Source: Eustoma russellianum (Eukaryota; Streptophyta; Magnoliopsida; Gentianales; Gentianaceae). Taken from it: a DNA stretch of 64,000 nucleotides. Positions 22,523 through 34,237 of this stretch are shown here, in pieces. Below the pieces are notes generated by a model. That model ran no database searches and was not told where the DNA came from. It saw only the letters and a list, made by a program, of their open reading frames with translations. The stretch is from assembly GCA_036186865.1 (NCBI GenBank), contig AP025067.1:21672106-21736105 (forward strand), written 5' to 3'. How positions within the stretch are numbered: the first letter of the stretch is position 1; each line of letters starts with the position of its first letter. The position numbers and the translations under genes were made by a program.

Positions 22523-23635
22523 ATCCCCCCTCCTCAAAAAGATTCGTCCTCGAATTAAAAAGGTCATCAGTGAAAGGGGTGACGTCGGTGACATTAAAAG
22601 TAGGCGAAATGGAACCATACCTTTCAGGAAGATCAAGGATGTATACATTGTCACCTATGCGTTTCAAAACTTTGAAAGGTCCATCTCCTCTGGCTAACAG
22701 TTTTGACTTTCGCTCATTGGGAAATCTTTCTTTGCACAAATGTAACCACACTAAATCACCAGGTTTAAACACAACTCGTTTTCGATGTTTGTTAGCTCGT
22801 CTTTCATAAGCTTTGTTTTTCTTTTCAAGTTGTTTTTTAACTTGTTCATGCAGTTTCTTTATCTTTTCCGCTTTTTGTTTACCATCAAGACTTGAACGTT
22901 CATGCATGGGAATAGGGATCAAATCAAGGGGAGACAAGGGGTTAAAACCATACACGATTTCAAATGGACTATGCAAGGTACCGTGATGGACACTCCTATT
23001 GTATGCAAATTCGATACATGGTAAACAATCTTCCCAATGTTTAATATGTTTTTGCAAAATGGCACGCAAAAGTTGAGAAAGAGTACGATTAACGACGTCA
23101 GTTTGTCCATCAGTTTGTTGGTGTGCAGTGGTTGAAAACAACAACTGTGTACCAAGTTTAGCCCACAAAACACGCCAAAAATGACTCAAAAATTTCGTAT
23201 CTCTATCACTTACAATTGTACGTGGCATGCCATGCAATCTCACAATTTCTTTGAAGAACAAATCAGCAACATGTGTGGCGTCATCAACTTTCCTACATGC
23301 AATGAAATGTGCCTTTTTTGAAAATCGATCAACCACAACATAAATACTATCGCGCCCTCCTCGAGCCCTAGGAAGTCTTAAAACAAAGTCCATGGAAATG
23401 TCAATCCAAGGGGAATCAGGGACGGGTAAAGGCCATGTGGTTGGGACTTGGATTTGGCTTGTTTGCAAGTGATGCAACTTCCACATAACCTTTCGATGTC
23501 TATGCGCATGTGGGGCCAATAGAAATGTTCTTTAAGAGTTTCAAGGGTTTTGAACACTCCGAAATGACCCATTAAACCTCCCCCATGGGCTTCTCTAGTC
23601 AATGCTTCTCGTAGGGATGATTTGGGCACACACAA
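22461..23635 (-). pseudogene. Element C integrase
   Basis: Two overlapping frames. 23635-23378 holds the zinc domain (A-H-G-G-G-L-M-G-H-F-G, C-G-S-C-I-T-C-K-Q-A-K). 23519-22461 holds the catalytic core (W-I-D-I-S-M-D-F, I-V-S-D-R-D-T-K-F-L, Q-Q-T-D-G-Q-T-D-V-V-N-R-T-L) and the C-terminal domain (G-D-G-P-F-K-V-L-K-R-I-G). The usual glutamate of the D-D-E triad (T-E-V-V-N-R) is aspartate here, so catalysis is doubtful even without the frame break near 23440. The frame ends inside the LTR after M-R-I-K-G-P repeated twice. Confidence 0.85.
22523..22535 (-). other. Polypurine tract of element C
   Basis: On the minus strand GAGGAGGGGGGAT directly before the LTR start TGATGAGG. Confidence 0.75.
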
Positions 23636-25005
23636 CTTATGTTCTCTGAAAAGATAATCCTCATGTATGTAGAATTTCCCAAATGGTGCCCTTTACAAGC
23701 TTCAAAAATGGTGCCAAAGTCATGGTCATTGGGGTACAATTCCTTAAGTGATTCGAACCCTAAGAAGCGTGAGGATAATGTAGTCACTAATTTGCATCTC
23801 CTAGAGAGGGCATTGGCAACTATATTGTCCTTTCCTTGTTTATACTTAATCACGTAAGGGAATTGTTCTATGTACTCTACCCATTTGGCATGTCTTTTGT
23901 TCAACTTTCCCTGCCCTTTAAGATACTTAACGCTTTCGTGGTTAGTGTGGATCACAACCTCTTTAGGTCGAAGATAGTGTTGCCAAGTTTGTAGGGATCT
24001 CACGAGGGCATAAAGTTCCTTATCGTATGTAGAGTAATTCAATGCAGTGCCTTTCAACTTGTCACTAAAGTAGGCTATGGGTTTCTTACCTTGGGTCAAC
24101 ACCGCGCCTATACCCACTCCACTTGCATCACACTCGATCTCAAATGTCTCGTCAAAATTTGGTAACCTAAGTATGGGTGCAGTGGTTAGCCTACGCTTAA
24201 AGCTCATCAAATGCCTGTTGTTGTGGCTCTTCCCATTTAGGGGTGCAGCTATGGAAGAAAAATCTTTGACAAAACGTCTATAAAAACTTGCAAGTCCATG
24301 GAAACTGCGAACTTCCCCTACAGTCTTAGGTATAGGCCACTCCACAATTGACCTAACCTTTTCCTCATCCATTTCTACTCCCTCAGCCGAAATGACAAAG
24401 CCTAGGAAAACTACGCGTTCTAAACAAAAAGAGCACTTCTTAAAGTTAGCGTAAAGTTGTTCTTGCTTAAGCTTATGAAAAACGGCCCTAATGTGGTCAA
24501 GATGATCTTCTATGGTTTGGGAATAGATTAGGATATCATCAAAATAAACAACAACGAATCGTCCTATGAACGCACGTACGACTTCATTCATTAGCCTCAT
24601 AAAGGTGCTAGGGGCGTTGATGAGCCCGAAGGGCATCACTAACCACTCATAGAGCCCAAACTTGGTTTTGAATGCAGTCTTCCATTCGTCTCCTTCTCTA
24701 ATGCGCACCTGGAAGTACCCTTGCTTAAAGTCGATTTTGGTGAAGAATTTAGATCCGTGCAACATATCCAACATATCATCTAGCCTAGGTATGGGGTACC
24801 TATACTTGACGGTAATTTTGTTTATGGCTAGGCAATCGGTACACATTATCCAAGTTCCATCCTTTTTGGGTACTAAAATGACTGGGACGGTGGATGAGCT
24901 TAGGCTCTCTCGAACTTGTCCACTCGCTAAGAGCACCTCTACTTGCCTTTGGATTTCCTTGGTTTCTTCGGGGTTGGCTCGATAGGCTGGGCGATTTGGT
25001 AACAC
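23599..25005 (-). pseudogene. Element C reverse transcriptase and RNase H
   Basis: A 468-codon frame on the minus strand. RT motifs: K-K-D-G-T-W-I-M-C-T-D-C (W-R-M in relatives), L-V-M-P-F-G-L-I-N-A-P (T-N in relatives), catalytic Y-F-D-D at 24535-24546. The RT-RNase H link has lost a short stretch (reads L-N-G-K-S-H-N-N-R). RNase H keeps E-C-D-A-S-G-V-G-I-G-A-V-L, D-K-E-L-Y-A-L and N-I-V-A-N-A-L-S-R, where the last aspartate of relatives is asparagine. The frame is lost near 23670 at the start of integrase. Confidence 0.85.
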
Positions 25006-25026
25006 GTCTCCTGGGACAAAATCGAT

Positions 25027-26431
25027 TTAGTGTTCTATTCCTCTAATGGGTGGTAATCCGGATGGTGGCTCAAAGAGAAATAGAACTTCGTACTCTTGGA
25101 TAAGGGATGCAACAGAGGTAGGTTGATTAGGTGGGAGTTCTTCTAGGGAAAGGTGACACGCCTTAGGAATGATGATGAGGACGGTTTGGTTGTTATAAAG
25201 GGCTCGTGTGACCTCTCTTTTCTTTGCGAAATATCCACACTTCTTTTTGACTCGTTGACACTTATGGGTACTACCTCTTTTCCCTTGCTCTCTTGTTTTT
25301 TTGGTCTCACTTTTCATGCATTCCACGAATTTTCTTTTGGCTTCTTTTTCCTTAGGATCGGCTCTAGACTTAGACATGCGTTGGTAATCCTCGTGGACTT
25401 TGTGTGATGGAAGTGCATGCAATTTCTACAATTTGTCATTCAATTTGAAAGAATAACGATTCAAATAACCATCATATGTCACATGTCGATCAAATTGCCA
25501 TGGCCTACCAAGTAAGATATGACTAGCATGCATTGGTGCAACATCACATAAAACATCATCTTTGTAACTACCAATGCTAAGAGAAATCAAAACTTGTTTA
25601 CTTACGCTAACTTCACCGCAATCATTTAGCCATGCAAGTTTGTAAGGATGCGGATGATTAGTCATAGGCAAATTCAGTTTTCTTACCAATTCGATACTAG
25701 CCACATTTGTACAAGAACCGGAATCAATGATCATGATGCACACTTTACCATTTATCATGTTGTGAATATGGAAAATGTTTTCTCTATGTTGCTCGTGATC
25801 ATCTAATTTCGGATATGCATTTAAAGCTCTATGCACAACAAGAAACTCCTTAGTGTCAAAATCATCTAATGCGCCTAGATCTTCTTTAGGTTCAATTTCA
25901 TTATCATGCTCAGATTCGTTTTCATGCTCGGACTGAGACACATATTCGTTTGTTTCCTCAATTAACATGATTCGTTTTGCATTAGGACACTCTTTTCCTA
26001 TGTGACCACGTCCTTGACATTTATAGCATTTAATGTCCCTAAACCTGTTTGAGAGATCAGAAGAATTTCCGGTAGGAGTCTTTTGTTGAGTGCGATCATC
26101 TCGCCTTTGTGTGGACTGCACACGGTTGTCCACCTTTTGTGACGCTCCTTGGTCATGTGTTTGGCCTTCTGTAGGCCGTGAACTTCCCGTTCCGGAAGGC
26201 TTACTGGAAAATCTTGATGAAGATTGATTAGTACAATAAGTGGAATTGAAATTGGAGGAACTACATACCTTTAATTGGTGTTCAATCTTTTCAGCCATAT
26301 GGACCATGGTTGTGAGGTCGAGATAAGGTTGAAGGTCAACCTTTTGCGCAATCTCCCTGCTTAAACCATGTAAGAATCGACCCTTGGTGGCTTCTTCGGG
26401 TTCCTACAATTTAGACCTTTCCAACAAAATT
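25027..26431 (-). pseudogene. Element C gag C-terminus and protease
   Basis: Frames 26307-25426 and 25422-25027. The zinc knuckle C-Y-K-C-Q-G-R-G-H-I-G-K-E-C is at 26028-25987, the protease D-S-G at 25725-25717, and the H-I-L-L-G-R-P-W-Q-F-D region is present. Single stops split it at about 25424-25426 and 25026-25028, and another lies near 26408. At about 26431 gag joins the leader directly, so its N-terminal half is deleted. Confidence 0.8.
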
Positions 26432-27892
26432 TCTCCAAATTACAACGATCTTCACGTGTTTCTCCCTTTTGCTTTCAAGTTGCAACCAATTAGTATCAAA
26501 GTAGGATCAAGTGAAATGGAAACAAACTTGAACTTTCTACTAAGATTCAAAGAAAATAAGCAACCAAAATTTATGTATAAGGCTGAACCAAAGATGAACT
26601 AAGTGTTGCCGTGGGCAATCTTTAGTTAATTTTGATTCTATGCACTTACTATCCGTAAAATGGTTCAAGTCATGCAACAATCGAGCAACCAAGTGTGTGA
26701 TTGGTTCAAGAAGATCAGGAGATGGAGAATAGGATATAGGAGGACGGCAATATGGAGTAAAAAAAGGAAATACGGTATCCAAGGTTCTCAAATTGCACTA
26801 AAAATTTCCACGTAATGCACAAACGTTTTACCCTTTTTTGTCTCTTGTTCTTTTGTTTGTCCTTTTCTTCCTTGCTGTTCCAACGTAAGCAAAGTTCAGA
26901 TTCCCTTTTTTTTACTAGGGGCAGAATTGGAACTTCACGCGTTTTGCGCTTAGCACTTTTGTTTCGGGCAGAATAGTGAAACGCCTTGAGATTGCAGTTT
27001 GCAACCTTGAATTGCAACAAAATAATCTTGGAAAGGGAGGAAAATTGAGGTTGGATGGAATTGGGATTAGGGTTAGGGTTTTCCAATTTAGGGTTTTTTT
27101 TTGAACGTTTTGGGAATGTGCGGAATGGGGTTTTTGGAACTGAATGGCTGGTGTAAATGGACTATTTGGGTTGGTAACTGATGATTTGTGTGGTCAATCT
27201 AGATAATGGCTAAGGGTAGAGTAGAATTGAGCCAAAATTCAAATTCTGGGGTTAGGGTTTTTTGAATGAATTGGGAACTTTGGATGCTGATTTCGTTTGG
27301 TAAAATTGGGTTGGGGCTTGTTGTTAAGGGTGTAAATATGGTAGTTTGGAATCAGGTTGTGAGCTTTAGGGTTGGGTTGGGGTGGGGGCTGGTTGGGCCG
27401 TGGGGTATTGGGTGGTTTTAGGGTTTGCTTGGTGTTGAAAATGGGTTGTGAAGACAAACACACGTAGGACTACTTGACTTAAAGCATGAAATCAATCACA
27501 ATGCGAATCACAAGATGCATACAATCATCACCAACTAAAAGCTTCGGTAGCAACAAGATGATTTGAAACCAAGGTAGCTTTATAGGCTGATGGTTGTAGT
27601 TAAAAGAAAGTTGAATGTACTCTAAATGCTCAAACCCTAATTGTTCAAGTTTGAATGATAAATTTTTAGATGTTTTATGCACAAGTTGGATATAAAAGAA
27701 ATGATGCTAGAATGATGAAGAACAAGACTCAACAAATGCAAATGACCCAAATAAAGTGGACGTTTTGTTTTTTTGTATGAAATGCAAGACAAATGGCGTG
27801 TAGAATGAGGGGTAGAAGAAGGACACAACTGAACTTGATAAGATTAGACTCAAACAAAAAGGAAATGATAGATGGTGGAATAGAGTAACCTG
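26432..27892 (-). other. Element C leader
   Basis: The untranslated leader matches N and O: hairpin at 26598-26626, TTAGGGTT-rich stretch (27055-27430, the complement of ACCCTAA), and GTTGCTACCGAAGC (complement at about 27545-27560). No coding capacity. Confidence 0.75.
26598..26626 (-). promoter_or_regulatory. Conserved leader hairpin, copy 4
   Basis: Minus strand: arm ACTAAAGATTGCC, loop CAC, arm GGCAACACTTAGT. One pair fewer than the N copy. Confidence 0.65.
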
Positions 27893-27904
27893 GCTCTGAT
27901 ACCA
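27893..27904 (-). other. Primer binding site of element C
   Basis: Minus strand TGGTATCAGAGC, three bases from the LTR end at 27908. Confidence 0.85.
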
Positions 27905-27907
27905 ATT

Positions 27908-29022
27908 TGATGCGTGCAAGACGTGGGCTCCAACAATTCCACCTTCCAAACGTCCTTCACAAAGGGTTAGGCACAAGGAAGAAGACTTTCCCTTGCTTCC
28001 TTAGTGATAAAAACGTATGGATCAATGAGCAAGACCAACACTTCAAGATGGTCGTTGATCAGGCAAACCAATACGGCCCTCCTGGACGGCACCTTTTAGG
28101 AATGGCAACACCTTCAAAATGCTCAACTTTGAAGGATCCTAACTTAGGTTTTTAATGCAAAACCAAGAAAACAAAGTCTCACAAGGAGTGAAGAAAATAT
28201 CAAGAATTGTTATTCATCAAAGTTGTTCCTCAATCTCGGCCAAAAGGGCCTATTTATAGACGCCGAAAGCTATGTAGATAACCAGGTGTTATCTCTAAGA
28301 AAGGTATCTAGAAAGCATTTGAAATGAACTTAAATTTAAAAGTTGTTTGAATTTAAATATAAGACAAATTCTACCTAACATTTGAAAATCTTGAAAGATC
28401 CTATCCTTGAAGTGGCCAGCCGTGTATGATGATAAAGATGGTGTTAAAGACTTGATTTGATGTAGATGAAGTGGTTGGAATTGAATTCAAAGGTTGGTTG
28501 AAGATTGGATTCAAACTGAATTTGAATTTGACTTCAAACTTGAATTCAATCTTTGAATTGTGATCCCATCTCTTTTGATCTCCAAGTTGGCGTGTGAGTG
28601 TATGATATGGCATGTGGGAGGGCCTTCAAGTGGCTGAGATGTTGAATTCAAATTTTGGTTGAAGTTTGAATTCAAATTGGATTTGAATTTGAATTCAAAC
28701 TTGGATTCATCTTTGAATTGTGATCTTATCTTCATTATCCTTCAAGTTGGCATGTCCAAGGCTGGAAAATGAGCTGAAATCTTCTTGAAATTTAAGTCTC
28801 CAATTGGTTGAAACTTGAATTCAAATCATGGTTGAATTTAAATTCAAGTTCATCCTCAAGTCCAAATTCAAGTAGAGCTTCATCCTTGCATTCAAAGTGG
28901 CCGGCCTCTTGGTTGATATTTGGAGATGATTTTGATTTTAATTTGATCAAGAGATTCCATCTTGGACACATTTGAATTTGTCTTTATGGAGACAAACATT
29001 CTCTTCAAGACAACATTCCTTT
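27908..29022 (-). repeat. Element C 5' LTR, truncated
   Basis: 1115 bp aligning with 21067-22180 of the 3' LTR, with minus-strand TATAAATA at 28251-28258. The distal 340 bp or so, including the U3 terminus, is missing. Identity ends at CATTCCTTT (29022). Confidence 0.85.
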
Positions 29023-29031
29023 GGTCTAGAT
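29023..29031. other. Nine-base filler at the C/O breakpoint
   Basis: GGTCTAGAT matches neither the C LTR before it nor the O LTR start after it. Such filler is typical of end-joining repair. Confidence 0.45.
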
Positions 29032-30284
29032 TCGGGGATCCCATCAAGAGGTCACGGGTCCTATGACAAGGAGGGCTAGAGAACTTGGACCTCAAGTTAA
29101 AACCTTCTTGTACAAGCATGTTGAAGATGAACCTAAGGCTCATTGGGCTCATCACATGGAACCTACATTGTGAATGTGTTCTCCCACCCCCCCCCAAAAC
29201 GGGTGTTCTTTTTGAATTTCGTCTTGTTTTCTTGTGATCCTTGTTTTATGTGTTTTCCTTGTAGGTAAGTAGGTGCATGCAAAGTCCAAGCCAAATAAAG
29301 GCGTGTATTTCAACAAAGGGAGACAAAAGGAGTGTTTGTCTTGAAGAGAATGTTTGTCTCAACAAAGACAAATTCAAATGTGGTCCAAAATGGAATTCAT
29401 GTTCAAAAGAAGCTCAAATATCTCCAACAAAAAACAAAGGGGGCGGCCAAATTGAATTCAAAAAGGGAGATCAACTTGAAGTTAAACTTGAATTCAAATT
29501 CAACCATGATTTGAATTTCAAATTCCAACAAATTTGAGACTTGAATTTCAAGACACAAAGAAAGATTTCAGCCATTTATTTGAAGCACTCCACACGCCAT
29601 TTTTGAAGAAAGAAGAGGATGAAATCACAAGTCGAAATTGAATCCAAATTTGAATTCAAATTCAAAATCAATTTGGATTCAATCTTCAACCAACCTTTGA
29701 ATTTAATTCCAATCACTTTCTCAACTTCAAATCAAGTCTCCAACACCTTCATTAGTCATCAAACACGCATAAAATGAGGGAGAAGACAATCAGCTACCAT
29801 TTCAAATTTAGTTAGAATTTGTCTTAGCTTTGAATTTCAAATAAGTTTCAAATTTAAACACTTGTTAGGTAGTTTATTTGAAATTATATCTAGTCATCTT
29901 AAGAGCTGAAAAGGGCGACATTTCTGCCTATAAATAAAGCCCTTGGGTGTGTACAAAAGAAACACCTTTTGATGAATAACAATTCTTGATATTTCTTTCA
30001 CTTTGTGTGAGACTTTGTTTTCTTGGTTTTATATTAAAAACCTAGGTTAAGATCCTTCAAGGTTGAGCATTTTGAAGGTGTTGCCATTGCTTAAAGGTGC
30101 CATCCAGGAGGGCCTTATTGGTTTGCCTGATCAACGACCATCTTGAAGTGTTGGTCTTGCTCGTTTTAATCCACACGTTTTTATTCACTAAGGAAGTAAG
30201 GGGAAGTTTTCTTCCTTGTGCCTAACCCTTTGTGAAGGATGTTTGGAAGGTGGAATTGTTGGAGCCCACGAGTTGCACGCATCA
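29032..30284 (+). repeat. Element O 5' LTR
   Basis: Aligns with 54584-55853 but lacks the opening TGATGAGGA. It encodes the G-P-M-T-R-R-A-R-E-L tail near 29059, carries a U3 block of TTTGAATTCAAA units (29450-29720) and a TATA box, and ends GCACGCATCA. Confidence 0.85.
29929..29936 (+). promoter_or_regulatory. TATA box of element O 5' LTR
   Basis: TATAAATA after CTGCC. The same site in the 3' LTR (55500-55507) reads TACAAATA, so only the 5' copy keeps the consensus. Confidence 0.6.
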
Positions 30285-30287
30285 AAT

Positions 30288-30299
30288 TGGTATCAGAGC
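30288..30299 (+). other. Primer binding site of element O
   Basis: TGGTATCAGAGC three bases after the LTR end CATCA. Confidence 0.9.
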
Positions 30300-31569
30300 C
30301 CAGGTTACTCTATTCCACCATCTATCATTTCCTTTTCGTTTGAGTCTAGTCATTTCAATTTCAGTTGAGTCCTTCTTCTACCCCTCACTCTACACGCCCT
30401 TGTCTTGCATTTCATTAAAAAACGTCCAAAACAAACATTGCTTTGAGTCCTTGCATGTTGCTGCATTTTGCTTTTCATCATTCAAGTGTCATTTCTTTTA
30501 TTTCCTTTTCGCATCACAATCTGATTTTGGGTCGTTCAAACTTCAACAAATTAGGGTTTGTTGCATTTTAGGTTACATTCAGCCTTCTTATAAATATTCC
30601 AACCATCAGCCTATAAAGCTACCGCGGTTTCAAATCATCTTGTTGCTACCGAAGCTTTTAGTTGGTGATGATTGTATGCATCTTGTGATTCACATTGTGA
30701 TTGATTTCATGTTTTAAGTCAAGTAGTCCTACGTGTGCTTGTCTTCATAACCCATTTTCAGCAACAAGCAAAACCTTAATTCTAGCCCTACACCCCACGG
30801 CCCAACCAGCAACCACCCAACCCAACCCTAAAATTCAACAATTTGGTTCCAAACAACCTTATTTACACCCTTAACAAAAAGCCCCAAACTAATTTTACCA
30901 AAAAAAATCCGAATCAAAAACCCCAACCCATTCAAAAAAACCCTAACCCTAGAATTTGAATTTAGTTCAAATTCTGTCCTAAACCAACCAATATCCAAAT
31001 TGACCACATCAATCATCAATTACCAACCACAAATAGCCATATACACCAAACAATCAACTCCCAAACCCCATTCCAGCAAATACCGAAAGCGTTCAAAAAC
31101 ACCCTAGCTTGAAAACCCTAACCCTAATTCCAATTCTGTCCCACCTCCATTTCTCTCACTTTCCAAGGTTATTTTCTTGCAATTCAAGGCTGCAAATAGC
31201 AATTTAAAGACATTGCACCATTCAGTCCGAAAACGAAAGTGCTAAGTGCAACACGCATGAGATTTCAAATTCTGCCCTAATAAAAAAAAGATATCTGAAC
31301 CTTGCCTACATTGAATTAGCAAGGAAAGAAAGAAAAACAAAAGGACAAGAGAAGAGAAAAAGGGCAACACGCTTGAGCATTACGTAGAAATTTTTTTTTG
31401 TGCAATTTGAGAACCTTGGATATCATATTTCCTTTTTACCCCATATTGTCGTCTCCCTATACCCTATTCCCTATCTCCTGATCTTCTTGAACCAATATCA
31501 CACTTGGTTGCTTGATTGTTGCATGACTTGAACCATTTTTTGGATATTAAGTGCATAGAATCAAAATTA

Positions 31570-31598
31570 ACTAAAGATTGCCCACGACAACACTTAAT
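31570..31598 (+). promoter_or_regulatory. Conserved leader hairpin, copy 5
   Basis: Arm ACTAAAGATTGCC, loop CAC, arm GACAACACTTAAT. Three changes in the 3' arm weaken pairing relative to the N copy. Confidence 0.6.
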
Positions 31599-31817
31599 TC
31601 ATCTTTGGTTCAGCCTTATACATCAACTTTGGTTGCTTATTTTCTTTGAATCTTAGTAGAAAGTTCAAGTTTGTTTCAATTTCTCTTGATCCTACTTTGA
31701 TACTAATTGCTACAACTTGAAAGCACAAAGGGAGAAACAAGTGGAGCTCGTTGTGAATTGGAGAAGCATTGGCAAAACGCTTTCTTATTGATCACTTTGA
31801 ACCTTTTTAACTTCAGG

Positions 31818-31822
31818 TTATC
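31818..31822. other. Target-site duplication of D, left
   Basis: TTATC, repeated at 40427-40431 on the far side of D. Five bases is the expected length for Ty3/Gypsy integrase. Confidence 0.9.
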
Positions 31823-33011
31823 TGATGAGCCAAATAAAGGCTAGAAAAACGTTCCAAGACTTTGTCTTCTATTCCAAACTGATTTGAACCTCGGCTATGG
31901 CAAAGAACATCACAATGACACCCCTTGAACTGTAACCGTTTGTTCTTGGCTCAATTTATACCAACACCTCTTCCTCTTTGGCATTCCAACACATCTAAAA
32001 CCTCATTGAGACCCTAAGATGCTGTAAACCAAAAATGAAGTAAATACTAACAAGTTCTGGGCTTTGAACTTGAAAGAAACCGTTAGTGGTTTAAACTTCA
32101 ACTAGAAAAGTTGAGAATTCCTTAAAGGAAAGTTTGATTGAAATGTTTTTAAAATTGTGTTCTCCTTGTACATTCAGGTTCCTATGCTACTTATAACAAA
32201 CGAAAATTACAAAGGTACAAGGTTTAAAGTACAAAGTACAAGACTAAAAAGAACATGCTTGCTTTTGAACAATTTTGGTTCCAAGAAAGCTGATTGCTTT
32301 GCCGTGCTTCCTTGGTTGTTTTCAGCCTTCTTTCTTGATCAATTTTGATTGGATAATACTTGGAGCATCTTGCTTTGAATTTGGCTTTGATTGGTTGTAA
32401 GTTTTGGCTTTGAATTTTCAAACCAATTAAGCTTAATCAGCCGTTTTTCTTCAAGGAGCTGATTGGATGAATCTTTGTGCAGCTTTCTTGCTTGTCTTCA
32501 ACTTGATTTTGATTGGTTTGAACATTTGCAAGACTTCTTCCTATTGGTTAAAGCTTTGAGCAGCTTGTCCATCCTTGTTTGCGTGGAGAACAATTATTGA
32601 ATTTGACATGAGTGCTTGTCACCTCCTTGCTTGTAAGCTACTTGCTTATCACCTCCTTGCTTGGACAAAAATTCAGGTTCTAATTGCATTTTCAAGCTAA
32701 GTACGTGTACCTGAAAGACAAGGCAATAATACAACACAAACTATCCTAAAACAAGGTTAACCAACCAACAATATTAAAAAGAACAACTAAAGATATGTAC
32801 AACATGTTTTTGATACAACTAGATCAAAGCTTGTATCATATAAACCCAATGGACATCATCTCTGCTTGGTTCATCCTCTTCATGTCTATAAAGAAATGAT
32901 TCAACACAATGCAACAACTTCTTAGCCATACTCCTTGTTATGGGACCTGTGCGGGGCAGTGAGGTGTCATCATCAGTGTTTGTATCCACAAGGTTAGGCT
33001 GTAGCTCATCA
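31823..33011 (-). repeat. Element D 3' LTR
   Basis: Minus strand TGATGAGCTACAGCC...GGCTCATCA. The U3 end (32819-33011) encodes the last 64 codons of the polyprotein. A minus-strand TATAAATT lies at 31953-31960. It is preceded by the purine-rich AAGTGGGAGGGAA (complement of 33012-33024). Confidence 0.9.
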
Positions 33012-34237
33012 TTCCCTCCCACTTGAGAAGGATTCGTCCTCGAATCTGAATCAATACTAAATGGAGAAAGGTCAGCAACATTAAAAGTTTTAGAGATAGG
33101 ACCATACCTTTCTTCAGGAAGATCGAGAACATAGGCATTATCACCAAGCCGTTTCAACACTTTGAACGGTCCATCGCCTCTTGGCTTCAACTTTGAGTCC
33201 CTTTCCTTAGGGAATCGTTCTTTCCTCAAGTGTAACCAAACAAGATCACCAGGCTCAAATATAACAACTTTACGATTCCTGTTGGCTCTATTGGCATACA
33301 CTTTATTCTTAGCTTCAAGTTGTGACTTAACCTTTTCATGCAATTCTTTCACAAGTTTTGCTTTTCGTTCACCATCTAAACTAACACGTTCATGAACAGG
33401 TATGGGAACAAGGTCAAGCGGGGACAAAGGGTTAAAGCCATAAACAACTTCAAAAGGAGAATGCAATGTTCCACTATGAACAACTCTATTGTATGCAAAC
33501 TCAATATAAGCTAAGCAGTCTTCCCAATTCTTTAAATTCTTTTGAATGACAACACGTAACAGTTGAGACAAAGTTCTGTTAACAACTTCAGTTTGACCAT
33601 CAGTTTGTGGGTGAGCAGTTGTAGAAAATAACAATTTAGTGCCAAGTTTACTCCACAAAACACGCCAGAAATGACTTAGAAACTCTGTATCTCTATCACT
33701 CACAATTATACGTGGCATGCCATGCAATCTAACAATCTCCTTAAAGAACAAATCAGCAATATGAATAGCATCATCAACTTACTTACATGCAATGAAATGT
33801 GCCATTTTGGAAAATCTATCAACAACAACAAAGATGCTATCTTTACCAGTTTTGGATCGAGGCAACCCCAATACAAAGTCCATAGAAAGATCAGTCCAAG
33901 GTGAGCTTGGAACAGATAAGGGAGTGTACAATCCATGTGGTTGTGTTCTAGATTTTGCTTGTTTGCAAGTAATACGTTGGTCACATACCTTATCAACATG
34001 TGCTTTCATATACGGCCAGAAGAAATGCTCCTTAAGTGTTTCCAAAGTTTTTAACGAACCAAAATGACCCATTAAACCTCCTCCATGAGCTTCTTTTATC
34101 AACAACTCTCTTAATGAACACATTGGTACACATAACTTATGTTCTTTAAACAAATAACCATCATGCAAGTAATATTTAGCAAAAGGTGAATCAATGCATG
34201 CTTGATAGATAGAACTAAAGTCATGATCAGAATGCAA
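32819..34237 (-). pseudogene. Element D integrase with LTR-encoded C-terminal tail
   Basis: Frames 34237-33779 and 33751-32819 on the minus strand. The first has the zinc domain (A-H-G-G-G-L-M-G-H-F, C-D-Q-R-I-T-C-K-Q-A-K) and first core aspartate (W-T-D-L-S-M-D-F). A TAA near 33780 follows F-I-A-C-K. The second frame has I-V-S-D-R-D-T-E-F-L, Q-T-D-G-Q-T-E-V-V-N-R and the C-terminal domain. It then runs through the purine tract into the LTR, ending with T-G-P-I-T-R-S-M-A-K-K-L and H-W-V-Y-M-I-Q. In D this tail is in frame with integrase, unlike in A, C, N and O. No chromodomain is seen. Confidence 0.85.

Larger units (their letters stand above)
21067..29022 (-). mobile_element. Element C, Ty3/Gypsy, minus strand, truncated at its 5' LTR
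   Basis: Order on the minus strand: 5' LTR (29022 to 27908), primer site (27904 to 27893), leader, shortened gag, protease, RT, RNase H, integrase, purine tract, 3' LTR (22522 to 21067). It is inserted in the 3' LTR of element A; the left flank is TACAA. The right end is lost at a breakpoint against O, so no target duplication can be confirmed. By eye the LTRs differ at roughly 2% of sites. C is the closest relative of N. Confidence 0.85.
30300..31822 (+). other. Element O leader, first part
   Basis: Untranslated. It contains GTTGCTACCGAAGC (30640), an ACCCTAA-rich stretch (30780-31130) and the hairpin (31570-31598). Element D breaks it at 31822/31823; it resumes at 40432 with CAAGAAGCAAAGTGG. 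Confidence 0.8.

Noticed and set aside
24662..24985. 107-codon plus-strand ORF (similar ones at 17491-17814 and 46511-46834 on the minus strand)
   Set aside because: It is antisense to conserved RT sequence in A, C and N and recurs only because RT is conserved.
30288..30299. Possible tRNA gene fragment at primer sites
   Set aside because: Only the 12 bases complementary to the tRNA 3' end are present, adjacent to LTR ends; no cloverleaf.
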